This document shows positions 1 through 7,940 of a stretch of 64,000 nucleotides of DNA, in pieces. Position 1 is the stretch's first letter, and each line of letters starts with the position of its first letter. The stretch is from DATENM01 sp045807765 (GTDB lineage Bacteria > Acidobacteriota > Blastocatellia > UBA7656), in the NCBI GenBank assembly GCA_045807765.1, contig JBJMGU010000152.1:10242-74241 (forward strand), given 5' to 3'. The position numbers and the translations under genes were made by a program. The notes beneath the pieces were generated by a model that saw only the letters and a program-made list of their open reading frames with translations, was not told the origin of the DNA and did not search any database.

Positions 1-617
1 ATGAACAGCTCGGCGTCCTGAAAGTTGCGATGGCCCTTGATGGCCTTGCCGAGCAGCCGGCCTCCATCGAGCGGCGCGCCGTCGGCAGTCGTGGCGAGGC
101 CAACCTTGCCCTGCGGGATGACGGTCGCTTTGGCGACCGAGACGCGGAACAGGTAAGGGTGAATTGGCCACAGGCCCGGCGGCAGCGTGCGCAGTTGGAT
201 GCCTTTGACACCGCCCTGTTTGATGAAGGCAATCGGGTCCTGAAAGTTGTTGTGCGCGTTCTGCGCTCGGTCGGGCGCGAAGATTCTACCGGGCGGGTTC
301 GGCTCGCCGTCAACGGCTTCGATGATGCCCATCTCGTCAGAGCCGATCTCGATAAGCGGCACCTTGCGCACGACCTTCTCGAAAGGCCACCTGATCAGGT
401 GCAGGCCGGGCTTGAGCACATCGGCCTGAATGCCGACCTCGCCTTCGGTGGCGACGACGCGACCGGGCGGCATGCGCCGGCCAAAGTAGCGGCGCTCTTT
501 GATGGCGATCTCGCGCGCGCCGACGTTGACGAAGATGCGTCGCAAGATGGTCAGCAGGATGATAAAGGCGATGACGCCGAGGACGATCCAGGGCAGAAGG
601 TTTGCGTCAATTTTCAT
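1..617 (-). CDS. SPFH/band-7 (flotillin-like) membrane protein, C-terminus cut by window edge
   Basis: The gene starts at 617 (ATG, with GAGG eight bases upstream) and stays open to the window edge, giving about 205 residues. The start reads MKIDANLLPWIVLGVIAF, one N-terminal membrane anchor (about residues 8-24). A basic stretch and a beta-rich region follow, with REIAIKERRYFGRR, PGRVVATEGEVGIQADVLKPGLH and FRVSVAKATVIPQGKVGLA (about 155-175). This 'pipe the value through and report a version' pattern is typical of SPFH/band-7 proteins, which form oligomeric rings on the inner membrane and organise membrane proteins or proteases. It lies 42 bases downstream of the membrane protein at 660-1328, so the two are probably one transcript. 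The family call is moderately sure; the client is unknown because the rest of the protein is outside the window. Confidence 0.7.
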   Translation of the reverse strand, partial: MKIDANLLPWIVLGVIAFIILLTILRRIFVNVGAREIAIKERRYFGRRMPPGRVVATEGEVGIQADVLKPGLHLIRWPFEKVVRKVPLIEIGSDEMGIIEAVDGEPNPPGRIFAPDRAQNAHNNFQDPIAFIKQGGVKGIQLRTLPPGLWPIHPYLFRVSVAKATVIPQGKVGLATTADGAPLDGGRLLGKAIKGHRNFQDAELF

Positions 618-659
618 AATCGAACCTCACAAGCTGGCAAAGTGTTTATGTGCTTCCAG

Positions 660-1328
660 CTACTTTGCGGAAGCTGCCGCCGCCAGCTCGCGGCGCGCTT
701 CCGCCAGTCTCTGTTTCAAAGCGAAGCCGTCGCCGCCGCGCTGCGCCTCGGTGCTGAGCACCCAAAATTGGCTTTCAAGCAGCGCGAGCAATTCGTCCGC
801 CGAAAAGCCGGCGAGCCGGCCTTTCTTGAATGCCTCGATGGCCAGATTCACCGCCCGACGATAGGTCTTGGCATCATCGGCGAGCCCGGCGACGTGCAGC
901 ATGTCAACCGTTGAGCGACGATCCGGCGCCGATTGCCATGCCCCGATGACCCGCTCGGCCAATCGGACGTTGGCGCGCAGATCGTCGCTTCTAGCAAGTT
1001 GTCGGACGAGCGTGGCAAGACTCTCCTGACGCTCGCAGACATCGATCAGCGTATTCAATACGTCCTGATAAAGTTGCGCCTCGTGGCGCGCTTCCCGCAG
1101 GGTGGTTAAGTCGCCTTGCCGTGCACGCTCAATCAATGAAGCGTCGGGCGCAGGCGGCGCCGGTGAATCGGTCTCATTCGACTCGTCGGCAAAGAGTGAC
1201 ACCGGCTGGCGCGGCAACTCCGATTGCGTCTCGCGGCCCGGCAGCGTGCGCCCCTGGCGGTAGACCGCGAAGGCTAGCGCCGCTGCTCCTGCAAAGGCAA
1301 TCACAAAAATAATCAGAATGAAAAACAT
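660..1328 (-). CDS. Membrane-anchored protein of unknown function (222 aa)
   Basis: I do not recognise a named family. The chosen start (1328) gives MFFILIIFVIAFAGAAALAF, a clear single N-terminal transmembrane segment. A longer reading from 1364 adds twelve Arg/Cys-rich residues that look non-coding. After a polar linker (about 25-65) the rest is predicted soluble and helical, rich in Ala, Leu, Arg and Glu (ARQGDLTTLREARHEAQLYQ; LLALLESQFWVLSTEAQRGG), reminiscent of helical-hairpin or TPR-like scaffolds but without a clear repeat. The SPFH protein begins 42 bases downstream on the same strand. A single-pass protein with a cytoplasmic helical domain paired with an SPFH protein suggests a membrane scaffold role, but that is inference from context. 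Confidence 0.7.
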   Translation of the reverse strand: MFFILIIFVIAFAGAAALAFAVYRQGRTLPGRETQSELPRQPVSLFADESNETDSPAPPAPDASLIERARQGDLTTLREARHEAQLYQDVLNTLIDVCERQESLATLVRQLARSDDLRANVRLAERVIGAWQSAPDRRSTVDMLHVAGLADDAKTYRRAVNLAIEAFKKGRLAGFSADELLALLESQFWVLSTEAQRGGDGFALKQRLAEARRELAAAASAK

Positions 1329-1442
1329 GGTGTTGCACCCTGAGCGGCACCGGCGCGGGGGCAATCAGTGTAACTCGGCTGCGGTGCGCTTTTAGTGTGA
1401 GCGTGCAGGACGCAACGGTCAAGGATAATCTGACAACAGGCA

Positions 1443-1535
1443 GGGACTAGGGACTAGGGGCTAGGGGCTAGGGGGAGGGCAGCGAATCTACGCTTTTCCT
1501 GCTAGCCCCTAGTCCCTAGTCCCTAGCCCCTAGTC
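1443..1535. repeat. Mirrored heptamer hairpin, word GGG(A/G)CTA
   Basis: The left arm (1443-1470) is four tandem heptamers GGG(A/G)CTA. The right arm (1503-1535) is four and a half copies of the complement TAG(T/C)CCC. About 32 bases separate them. The right arm ends two bases before the stop codon of the TonB receptor gene, so a transcript leaving that gene would fold this hairpin. Differences between heptamers are mostly A/G changes, many still pairing as G-U. Confidence 0.85.
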
Positions 1536-1536
1536 T

Positions 1537-4497
1537 TCAGAAGCGCAGCTTCATGCCAAGCTGTGCCTGGCGCGGATCGCCAAACCCTGAACGCACCGTG
1601 CCGTCAAAGTTGAACAACAGCGGGCGCGGCACCGAGACCAGGTTGGTGTTGTTGAACAGGTTGAAGACTTCGACAATCGGCTCAAGCTGGGCATGCTCGC
1701 CGAGCCTGAAGATGCGGCTGAAGCGAAAGTCGAACGAGTAAAACTGATTATGCTTGCGAATGGTGTTGCGCCCGATATCATTGCCTCCGGCAAACGGGCG
1801 GTCGAGCGTGTTGCCATCGCCGTTGGCGTCGTTCGCCAGCAAAATGGAATCGGGCTGCGCCGAGCGCGCCTGAAAGATCGTCGTCAGGATGAAATGATAC
1901 GGTATATCGAACACCCCGAAGGCGTTGAAGCGGTGGCGCTGGTCGCGGTCCGAAAAGCCGTACTCCGGCTTGAAGTTGGTCACGTCGGCGTAACGGAACG
2001 TGAACGGGTCACGCTCGTTGTCGTCGTTCGAATAGTCCCAGCTCAGCACATAATTGACCTGGAACTGAAAGCGGTTGCTGAACCGTTTATTGGCCGAAAA
2101 GACGAAGCCGCGGTAGAGCGAGCGGCCCGACGAGTCTGTGTCTTTGAGCGCGCCGATGCCCGAACCGTCTGCCTTGGCGAACGGCTGCGGGCCGTCAAAC
2201 AGCCGGCGCCCATCCGCTGCCGTGTGGCCGATGAAGGCCGGGATGTTGCGGTTGATGAAGGTCGTCAGGTGGACCGAGTTCGCGTAGTTGAAGCCGAAGG
2301 TCAGCGTCAGGTCTTTGGCGACCTCGTGCTCGATTGAAGCGCCCCATTGCAGCGTACGCGGGTTGCGGAAGTTCTGATCGAACACGGTCACGTCCGGGTT
2401 GAAGGGCGAGAAGAACGCCGTGTTCGTGTAGATGCCGAGGTTCGCCGGCGGCGTCGGCAAGAAAGGCAGGCCGCAGCAGGTAAAGATGTTGCCGGCAATC
2501 GAGCCGTCCGTGTTGCGCGCCCCGGCCAGCACCAGCCCCGGTATGCGCGCGTAGAAGATGCCGGCGTTCAGACGAATCACCGTCTTGCCGCTGCCTGTCG
2601 GGTCCCAGGAGATGCCCAATCTAGGCTGCCAGCCGCGCTTCTCTGAAGGGATCGTGCCGTCGGAAGGGAAGCCCGCTCGGCCGACAAACTGGCCATAGCG
2701 GCGTTGGTCTAACGGCAGGATCGGCTGGTCTTCGATCTGCGCGTAGTAGCGCAGGCCGTAGCTGATCGCGAGGTTCGGGCGCGGCTGCCACTTGTCCTGC
2801 ACGTAGAATTCCGGCTCAATCTGCGTGAACGCCTGCGTGCCCGCCTCTTCGACGGTGCGCCCGCCCAGGGGGGCGAATTGTAAGTAAAGCAATAGGTCGC
2901 TTGAGTTCGCCGGGTTGTTCAGGTAATTCTGAAATCCCTGCACCGAGCCGAAGATGTAGCGCCCGCGACCGAAGCCGATGAAGGTCTGGCTGGTGTGCGT
3001 GCGGTTGAAATCGAAACCGAACTTGAACGAGTGCGCGCCGCTCAGCACGGAGAAGTTGTCGGTGAACTGCAAGCGCGTGTCGGTTTCGGGCACAGGCAAA
3101 AAGAACGGGCGACCGAATCGGAAGGCGGTGAACTCGCCGGTCACCGGGTCGTTGCCGGCGATGGCGACGTCGGGCAGGTCCGGCCCGTCGTAAAAGCGCG
3201 GGCGGTTTTCGCGCGCGTACTGGAAGCGGAACTCGTTCAACAGCGACGCCGAAAAGGTCGTCACCAGTTGCGAGATGAAGGCATTCGAGTTGTCTGTCTC
3301 GCGCCCATTGGCGCTCGTGCCCCAGGTCGGCACGTCGAAGGTGCCGTTGACCTGCTCGGCGCGGCTGTAGTTGTGGCGCACCGTCAGCAAGTTCTTCGAG
3401 TTGATGTTCCAGTCCAGCTTGCCGATCAAGGCGTTGGCATCGTTGGTGCGCTCGATGACACCTTGCTCGTTCGGGTCATTGAAGCGCGTCGCGAAGATGT
3501 TGGCCAGCACCGGGTCAATGCGGTTCGGCTTTTTGCTGTTGCCGGCGTTCTGGTCATAGGCGACGAAGAAGAAGGCGCGGTCGCGTTTGATGGGGCCGCC
3601 GAAGCTGCCGCCAAACTGGTACTGGCGAAAGTCGTCCGTCGGCAACTGCGCTTTCACGGCGTCGGGGTTCTGCGCGGTCAGCTTTTCGGCGCGGTAGAAG
3701 GCGAAGCCCGAGCCGTGAAATGCGTTGGTGCCCGACTTGGTGACGACGTTGATGAAGCCGCCCGACGAGCGGCCAAACTCCGCCGAGCCGCCGTCACTGA
3801 CGACCTGGAACTCTTTGACGGCTTCGAGCGAGATGGTGAACTGCGGGCGCTGGCCGCCGCGCTGTTCGCCGAAGAAGGGATTGTTGGCGTCCGAGCCGTC
3901 AATCGAGATGTTGTTCTGAATGCCCTTCTGCCCGTTGATGGTGATCTCGTTGCCGTCCGGACCTTGCACGATGGAAACGGTCGGCGCGAGCTTGATGAAG
4001 CCCGTGAAGTCGCGCCCGTTGATCGGCAGGTTCTCGACCGAGCGCTTGTCTACGAGCGTGGACTGCTCGGCGCGCGTCGTCTCGACGATGGGCGCGTCGC
4101 TGGTGACAGTGACCGATTCGCTGGTGCCCGCCGGTTGCATCGTCAGGTTGAAGTTGAGCGTCTGGCCGACGGTCAGCTCGATGCTCTCGCGAACGACGCG
4201 GGTGAAGCCCTGCTTCTGCGCGTCGAGGGTGTAGGTGCCAAGCGGCAGCAGCACGGCGCGGAAGCGCCCGTTGTCGTCGGTCGTCGCCGTGCGCTCAAAG
4301 CCTGTGTCTTTATTCTTGATGGCGACCGTAGCACCGGCGACGACGGCGTTGTTCTGGTCATAGACGATGCCTTCGATGACGCCGGTTGTGGATTGCGATT
4401 GTGCTCGCGCCGTCATAGGCAGAAGCAGCGCTAGCAGCGCCAGGGCCAGTGGCAATGCCTGGTGGCGAAGCATACTTAAGGCGCGTTTGATTCTCAT
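1537..4497 (-). CDS. Oar-like TonB-dependent receptor with N-terminal carboxypeptidase-regulatory domain
   Basis: Outer-membrane beta-barrel protein of 986 aa. The ATG at 4497 is preferred over one 14 codons upstream because GGAGAG lies just ahead of it. Residues 1-32 are a signal peptide ending TARA. Residues 38-120 form a carboxypeptidase-D regulatory-like fold (GVIEGIVYDQNNAVVAGATV, DDNGRFRAVLLPLGTYTL). The plug is at about 140-255 (VENLPINGRDF, ISIDGSDANNPFFGEQRGGQ, EFGRSSGGFINVVTKSGTN). The remainder is barrel strands ending in a terminal Phe (LGMKLRF). Acidobacteria and myxobacteria carry many such Oar-type receptors for import of polymers or peptides. No SusD, TonB or ExbBD neighbour is present, so the substrate cannot be inferred. 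A promoter is visible at 4648-4676 and a repeat hairpin follows the stop. Confidence 0.93.
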   Translation of the reverse strand: MRIKRALSMLRHQALPLALALLALLLPMTARAQSQSTTGVIEGIVYDQNNAVVAGATVAIKNKDTGFERTATTDDNGRFRAVLLPLGTYTLDAQKQGFTRVVRESIELTVGQTLNFNLTMQPAGTSESVTVTSDAPIVETTRAEQSTLVDKRSVENLPINGRDFTGFIKLAPTVSIVQGPDGNEITINGQKGIQNNISIDGSDANNPFFGEQRGGQRPQFTISLEAVKEFQVVSDGGSAEFGRSSGGFINVVTKSGTNAFHGSGFAFYRAEKLTAQNPDAVKAQLPTDDFRQYQFGGSFGGPIKRDRAFFFVAYDQNAGNSKKPNRIDPVLANIFATRFNDPNEQGVIERTNDANALIGKLDWNINSKNLLTVRHNYSRAEQVNGTFDVPTWGTSANGRETDNSNAFISQLVTTFSASLLNEFRFQYARENRPRFYDGPDLPDVAIAGNDPVTGEFTAFRFGRPFFLPVPETDTRLQFTDNFSVLSGAHSFKFGFDFNRTHTSQTFIGFGRGRYIFGSVQGFQNYLNNPANSSDLLLYLQFAPLGGRTVEEAGTQAFTQIEPEFYVQDKWQPRPNLAISYGLRYYAQIEDQPILPLDQRRYGQFVGRAGFPSDGTIPSEKRGWQPRLGISWDPTGSGKTVIRLNAGIFYARIPGLVLAGARNTDGSIAGNIFTCCGLPFLPTPPANLGIYTNTAFFSPFNPDVTVFDQNFRNPRTLQWGASIEHEVAKDLTLTFGFNYANSVHLTTFINRNIPAFIGHTAADGRRLFDGPQPFAKADGSGIGALKDTDSSGRSLYRGFVFSANKRFSNRFQFQVNYVLSWDYSNDDNERDPFTFRYADVTNFKPEYGFSDRDQRHRFNAFGVFDIPYHFILTTIFQARSAQPDSILLANDANGDGNTLDRPFAGGNDIGRNTIRKHNQFYSFDFRFSRIFRLGEHAQLEPIVEVFNLFNNTNLVSVPRPLLFNFDGTVRSGFGDPRQAQLGMKLRF

Positions 4498-4647
4498 GAG
4501 ACTCTCCTTGTGTTGACCTGATAGGGTGATGAGTGGCACACGACTCGGAGGCGGGCCTCTTGCTCCCTACGCCCGCATACTTGTTCGTTTTTCTTCGGTT
4601 GTAAAAGAGCGCAGATCAGAACCCGGCTGACTGAGTGGGCACTCGCG

Positions 4648-4676
4648 GTTATATGCCACCGCGCCGGAAATTTCAA
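4648..4676 (-). promoter_or_regulatory. Sigma-70-like promoter of the TonB receptor gene
   Basis: On the minus strand, TTGAAA (4676-4671) and TATAAC (4653-4648) are separated by exactly 17 bases. The inferred start lies near 4641, giving a leader of about 145 bases before the receptor ATG. The spacer 4498-4752 is otherwise a divergent intergenic region shared with the FAD oxidoreductase gene. Confidence 0.55.
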
Positions 4677-4752
4677 GCGGTTGTAACTTTCCGGCTACGT
4701 CAAACGTGTAGTCGTTAGAAATCAAATGACCGTTTGAAAGGAGATCGGAAAG

Positions 4753-6072
4753 ATGCAATTAAATGAATCTTACGATGCCATCATTATCGGCGGCGGCGTG
4801 GCGGGGTTGACCGCCGCCACATTCATTGCACGGCAGGGTAAGCGCGTCAGGTTGTTTGAGCAAGCGCACGACCTCGGCGGACGCGCACGGACGAAGACGC
4901 AGGACGGTTTTCATTTCAACATCGGGCCGCACGCGCTCTATCGCGGCGGGCGCGGCATCGAGATTCTTGGCGAGCTGGGCGTCCGTGTGAGCGGGCGCGT
5001 ACCTGCGGTCTCCGGCGCGTTTGCCATTAAAAACAATCAGAAGCACACCTTCCCTTCGGGAATCACATCGCTGCTGACGACTGGTCTGTTCGGGCTGTCG
5101 GCAAAGCTCGAAGCCATGCGCTGGCTGGCGTCACTGCCGAAGCTCGACACGAAAAGCCTGATGCGCGTCAGCTTGCGCGAGTGGCTCGATGGCCACATCA
5201 CGCACCACGAAGTACAAGAGTTCTTGATCGCGGCGCTGCGCATCGCGACTTACACCAACGCGACGGATCGGTTGAGCGCCGGCGCTGCTCTCAGGCAGTT
5301 GCAACTGGCTTTCGCCAAAGGCGTCCTCTATCTCGATGGCGGCTGGCAGACAATTGTTGACGGCTTGCGCGATGCCGCGCTCGCCGCCGGTGTCGAGATC
5401 GAAACCGCCGTGAAGGTCGAGCGTGTCGAACGCGATCCAAATGGCGTAGCGCGCGCCGTCTGCACTGCGGATGGCCGAATCATCTACGCCGCCGGCATCA
5501 TCATCGCCGCCAGTCCACAGATAGCCGCGCGTCTGGTCGAGCGCGGCGAGCAGACCGAGCTGGCGCGCTGGGCCGACGCCGCCGTCCCTGTGAAAGCGGC
5601 ATGTCTGGATGTCGCGCTCACACGCTTGCCGAAGCCGAAGGCGCTCTACGCCTTCGGCATTGATCGCCCGCTCTACCTGTCTGTGCATTCGGCGTCGGCG
5701 CGGCTGGCCCCGGCGGGCGGCGCGCTGATTCATGTCGCTAAATATCTCGCGCCCGACGCCGATGATTCGCCAGCGCAGGTCGAGCGCGAGCTGGAAGACT
5801 TGCTCGACCTCGTGCAGCCAAGCTGGCGCAAAGAGGTGGCGCATCGCCGCTTCCTGCCCGACATGACGGTGATGAACGCCGTGGCGCTGGCCACCCAAAG
5901 CGGCACAGAAGGCAGGCCCGGCCCGCAGGTTGACGAGGTGCCCGGCCTCTACGTCGCCGGCGATTGGGTCGGCGCAGAAGGCATGCTAGTTGATGCAAGC
6001 CTTGCGAGCGCGCGGCGCGCCGCGGAGATGGTGGCCGCCGCGCGAACTTTCAAGGTGCATGCTATCGTTTAA
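4753..6072 (+). CDS. FAD-dependent oxidoreductase, phytoene-desaturase/amine-oxidase fold
   Basis: Protein of 439 aa; the ATG follows AAAGGAGATCGGAAAG. The N-terminus is a classic Rossmann FAD site (YDAIIIGGGVAGLTAATFIA, residues 7-26) followed by the acidic strand end (VRLFEQ) and the GGRARTKT motif of the amine-oxidase/phytoene-desaturase superfamily. The C-terminal FAD-closing motif is VPGLYVAGDWVGAEGMLVDASLASAR. No carotenoid pathway genes are near, so the substrate is unknown. The gene opens a plus-strand run with the MBL-fold gene (60 bases on), the ECF41-type sigma factor and a Gfo/Idh/MocA oxidoreductase. ECF41 sigma factors are known to sit beside oxidoreductase genes, so this may belong to that regulon. 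Promoter not clear. Confidence 0.85.
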   Translation: MQLNESYDAIIIGGGVAGLTAATFIARQGKRVRLFEQAHDLGGRARTKTQDGFHFNIGPHALYRGGRGIEILGELGVRVSGRVPAVSGAFAIKNNQKHTFPSGITSLLTTGLFGLSAKLEAMRWLASLPKLDTKSLMRVSLREWLDGHITHHEVQEFLIAALRIATYTNATDRLSAGAALRQLQLAFAKGVLYLDGGWQTIVDGLRDAALAAGVEIETAVKVERVERDPNGVARAVCTADGRIIYAAGIIIAASPQIAARLVERGEQTELARWADAAVPVKAACLDVALTRLPKPKALYAFGIDRPLYLSVHSASARLAPAGGALIHVAKYLAPDADDSPAQVERELEDLLDLVQPSWRKEVAHRRFLPDMTVMNAVALATQSGTEGRPGPQVDEVPGLYVAGDWVGAEGMLVDASLASARRAAEMVAAARTFKVHAIV

Positions 6073-6132
6073 CATCTGCTTGCCTCAGCGTCGCCTGAGT
6101 GCAGCTTATCCTTGAACTTTGTTGGAGAGGTT

Positions 6133-6858
6133 ATGACGATTACGAACACGCAAACAGGCACGAATATATCCGAGATTGCCGAAGGCATTTACCGCATCAA
6201 CACGCCGCTGGACGCGATTCCGGGCGGCTTTTCGTTCAATCAATATCTCATCCTAGACGAAGAACCGTTGCTGTTTCACACAGGCATGCGCAAGCTCTTT
6301 CCGCTGGTGCGCGAAGCGGTCGCCCACGTTCTGCCGGTCGAGCGTTTGCGCTACGTTGCGTTTTCGCATGTCGAAGCCGATGAATGCGGCTCGCTCAACC
6401 AGTGGCTTGCTGAAGCGCCGCAGGCTCAGCCGGTTTGCAGCCGCATCGCCGCCCTGACTTCAATCGAAGATCAGGCCGACCGCGCGCCGCGTGTGCTGGC
6501 CGATGGCGAACGGCTGACGCTGGGCCGTCATACGGTCGAGTGGTTCGACACGCCGCACCTGCCGCACGGATGGGAGAGCGGTTTGATGATGGAGCGCGAA
6601 ACGCGCACGCTGTTGTGCGGCGACCTGTTCACGCAACCGGGCGCGAAGATGCCGGCGCTCACCGAGTCCGACATTTTGGAGCCGAGCGAAGCCCTGCGCG
6701 GCAAACTCGATTACTTTGCGCATTCGCGCAACACGCGCGCCATGCTTGAGCGACTGGCGGCGACCGAGCCGCAAACGCTCGCCTGCATGCATGGCAGCGC
6801 ATGGCGCGGTGATGGCGCGGCGTTGCTGCGCGCGCTGGCTGATCGCATGGATCAATAA
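6133..6858 (+). CDS. Metallo-beta-lactamase-fold protein related to the oxygen-binding diiron family
   Basis: Protein of 241 aa starting at the ATG just behind GGAGAGG; an ATG seven codons upstream lacks a ribosome site. The motif order matches the diiron (flavodiiron) branch of the MBL fold rather than the HxHxDH zinc branch: FSHVEADECGS gives H79, E81 and D83, H142 is in TPHLPHGWE, D164 in LLCGDLF and H220 in ACMHGSA. Position 84, normally His in flavodiiron proteins, is Glu here. There is no flavodoxin domain, so it resembles stand-alone oxygen- or NO-related diiron proteins that need an external electron donor. It lies between an FAD oxidoreductase and an ECF sigma factor, 32 bases ahead of the latter. 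A plain hydrolase is the alternative. Confidence 0.8.
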   Translation: MTITNTQTGTNISEIAEGIYRINTPLDAIPGGFSFNQYLILDEEPLLFHTGMRKLFPLVREAVAHVLPVERLRYVAFSHVEADECGSLNQWLAEAPQAQPVCSRIAALTSIEDQADRAPRVLADGERLTLGRHTVEWFDTPHLPHGWESGLMMERETRTLLCGDLFTQPGAKMPALTESDILEPSEALRGKLDYFAHSRNTRAMLERLAATEPQTLACMHGSAWRGDGAALLRALADRMDQ

Positions 6859-6890
6859 TCAGAGGAGCGCGCCGCCGGACGGCTTGACCC

Positions 6891-7814
6891 ATGACTGCTT
6901 ACGCCGAAACGCTCGACAATGACCGCCGACTGCTCTGGGGCTTATGTTACAGAATGACCGGCAACGCCGCCGACGCCGAAGACCTCGTGCAAGAGACCTT
7001 CGTGCGAGCACTTGAGCATCCGCCGCGCCGCACAGACGAGCCGTTGCGTCCCTGGCTGGTGCGCGTGGCGATGAACTTGAGCCGCGACCTGCTGCGTCGG
7101 CGGCGGCGGCGCGATTACACCGGGCCGTGGCTGCCGTCGCCTGTGCCGACCGATGAAGCAAGCCTGCCGTCGTTTGAGCCCGCGGCGCCCTCCACGGATT
7201 CGCCGGCGGCGCGCTATGACCTCTTGGAGAGCATCTCGTTCGCCTTCCTGCTGGCCCTCGAAGCGCTGACGCCGACGCAGCGCGCCGTGTTGTTGCTGCG
7301 CGACGTCTTCGATTATTCGACCGCCGAGACCGCCGCCGCGCTCGACCTGACGGAAGCCAACGTCAAAGTCACACTGCTCCGCGCCCGCAAGCGCATGAAA
7401 GATTACGACCGGCGGCGGGCCGATCTCAGTCCCGCTAAACGCGAAGCGACAAGGCAAGCGCTCGAACAATTCCTGCTCTACCTGAACAGCCGCGACGCCG
7501 CGGGACTTGAGCGATTGCTTGCCGCCGATGTCGTCAGCCTCTCGGACGGCGGCGGCGAAGTACAGGCGGCGCTACAACCCATCCGCGGGCGCGACAAGCT
7601 GCTGCGCTTGATCGCGGCGCTCAACCTGAAGCTCAAGGGCAAGCCGCGCCCCGTGCGGCGCGTATTGAACGGCTTGCCGGCGATTGTTTTTGAAGACGTT
7701 GCTTCGACGGCGACGCGCGCCACACGCTACACTGTGCAGATCGAATTAGACGACGCCGGACGCATCCGCCGGCTCGATTCCGTCCTTGCGCCGAGCAAGC
7801 TGACCGCCGTTTAA
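6891..7814 (+). CDS. ECF41-type RNA polymerase sigma factor with C-terminal SnoaL-like domain
   Basis: Protein of 307 aa. Sigma region 2 covers about residues 10-75 (LLWGLCYRMTGNAADAEDLVQETFVRAL). Region 4 covers about 115-170 (LTPTQRAVLLLRDVFDYSTAETAAALDLTEANVKVTLLRARKRM). The C-terminal part (about 185-300) is a SnoaL/NTF2-like domain. Two landmarks of group ECF41 are visible: a linker motif GPWLPSPV (79-85, family WLPEP) and SDGGGEVQAA (218-227, family DGGGK). ECF41 factors have no anti-sigma factor; the fused SnoaL domain modulates activity. Consistent with this, no anti-sigma gene is adjacent. Family members usually neighbour carboxymuconolactone decarboxylase, oxidoreductase or epimerase genes; here FAD, MBL and Gfo/Idh/MocA proteins flank it. 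The target promoter is not identifiable by eye. Confidence 0.92.
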   Translation: MTAYAETLDNDRRLLWGLCYRMTGNAADAEDLVQETFVRALEHPPRRTDEPLRPWLVRVAMNLSRDLLRRRRRRDYTGPWLPSPVPTDEASLPSFEPAAPSTDSPAARYDLLESISFAFLLALEALTPTQRAVLLLRDVFDYSTAETAAALDLTEANVKVTLLRARKRMKDYDRRRADLSPAKREATRQALEQFLLYLNSRDAAGLERLLAADVVSLSDGGGEVQAALQPIRGRDKLLRLIAALNLKLKGKPRPVRRVLNGLPAIVFEDVASTATRATRYTVQIELDDAGRIRRLDSVLAPSKLTAV

Positions 7815-7826
7815 TTCTTCGGAGAG

Positions 7827-7908
7827 GGAACCACAGATGAACACAGATAAACACAGATAAGATGGTTTTCTCTTCCATCGGTGTTCATCTGTGTTCATCT
7901 GTGGTTTC
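7827..7908. repeat. Mirrored hairpin of 10-base words (ACAGATGAAC type), copy 1
   Basis: Two 32-base arms (7827-7858 and 7877-7908) pair at 29 of 32 positions across an 18-base loop. Each arm is three turns of a 10-base word of the form CACAGATGAA/CACAGATAAA. It sits between the sigma factor stop and the ribosome site of the next gene. A second copy with nearly the same arms is at 45034-45128. Confidence 0.88.
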
Positions 7909-7940
7909 ATTCCCGATGTCTTGCAGGCGGAGGCTGTGCG

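Noticed and set aside
30..914. 294-codon plus-strand frame
   Set aside because: Antisense to the SPFH and membrane-anchored protein genes, which have ribosome sites and transmembrane starts.
2995..4434. 479-codon open frame on the plus strand opposite the TonB receptor
   Set aside because: High GC codon bias of the real gene opens the antisense frame. It has no ribosome site or recognisable motifs, and the minus-strand gene is complete and well supported.
7827..7908. CRISPR or tRNA-like structure in the tandem repeats
   Set aside because: Units of 7-10 bases are too short for CRISPR repeats, have no spacers and no cas genes nearby; the hairpins lack a cloverleaf.
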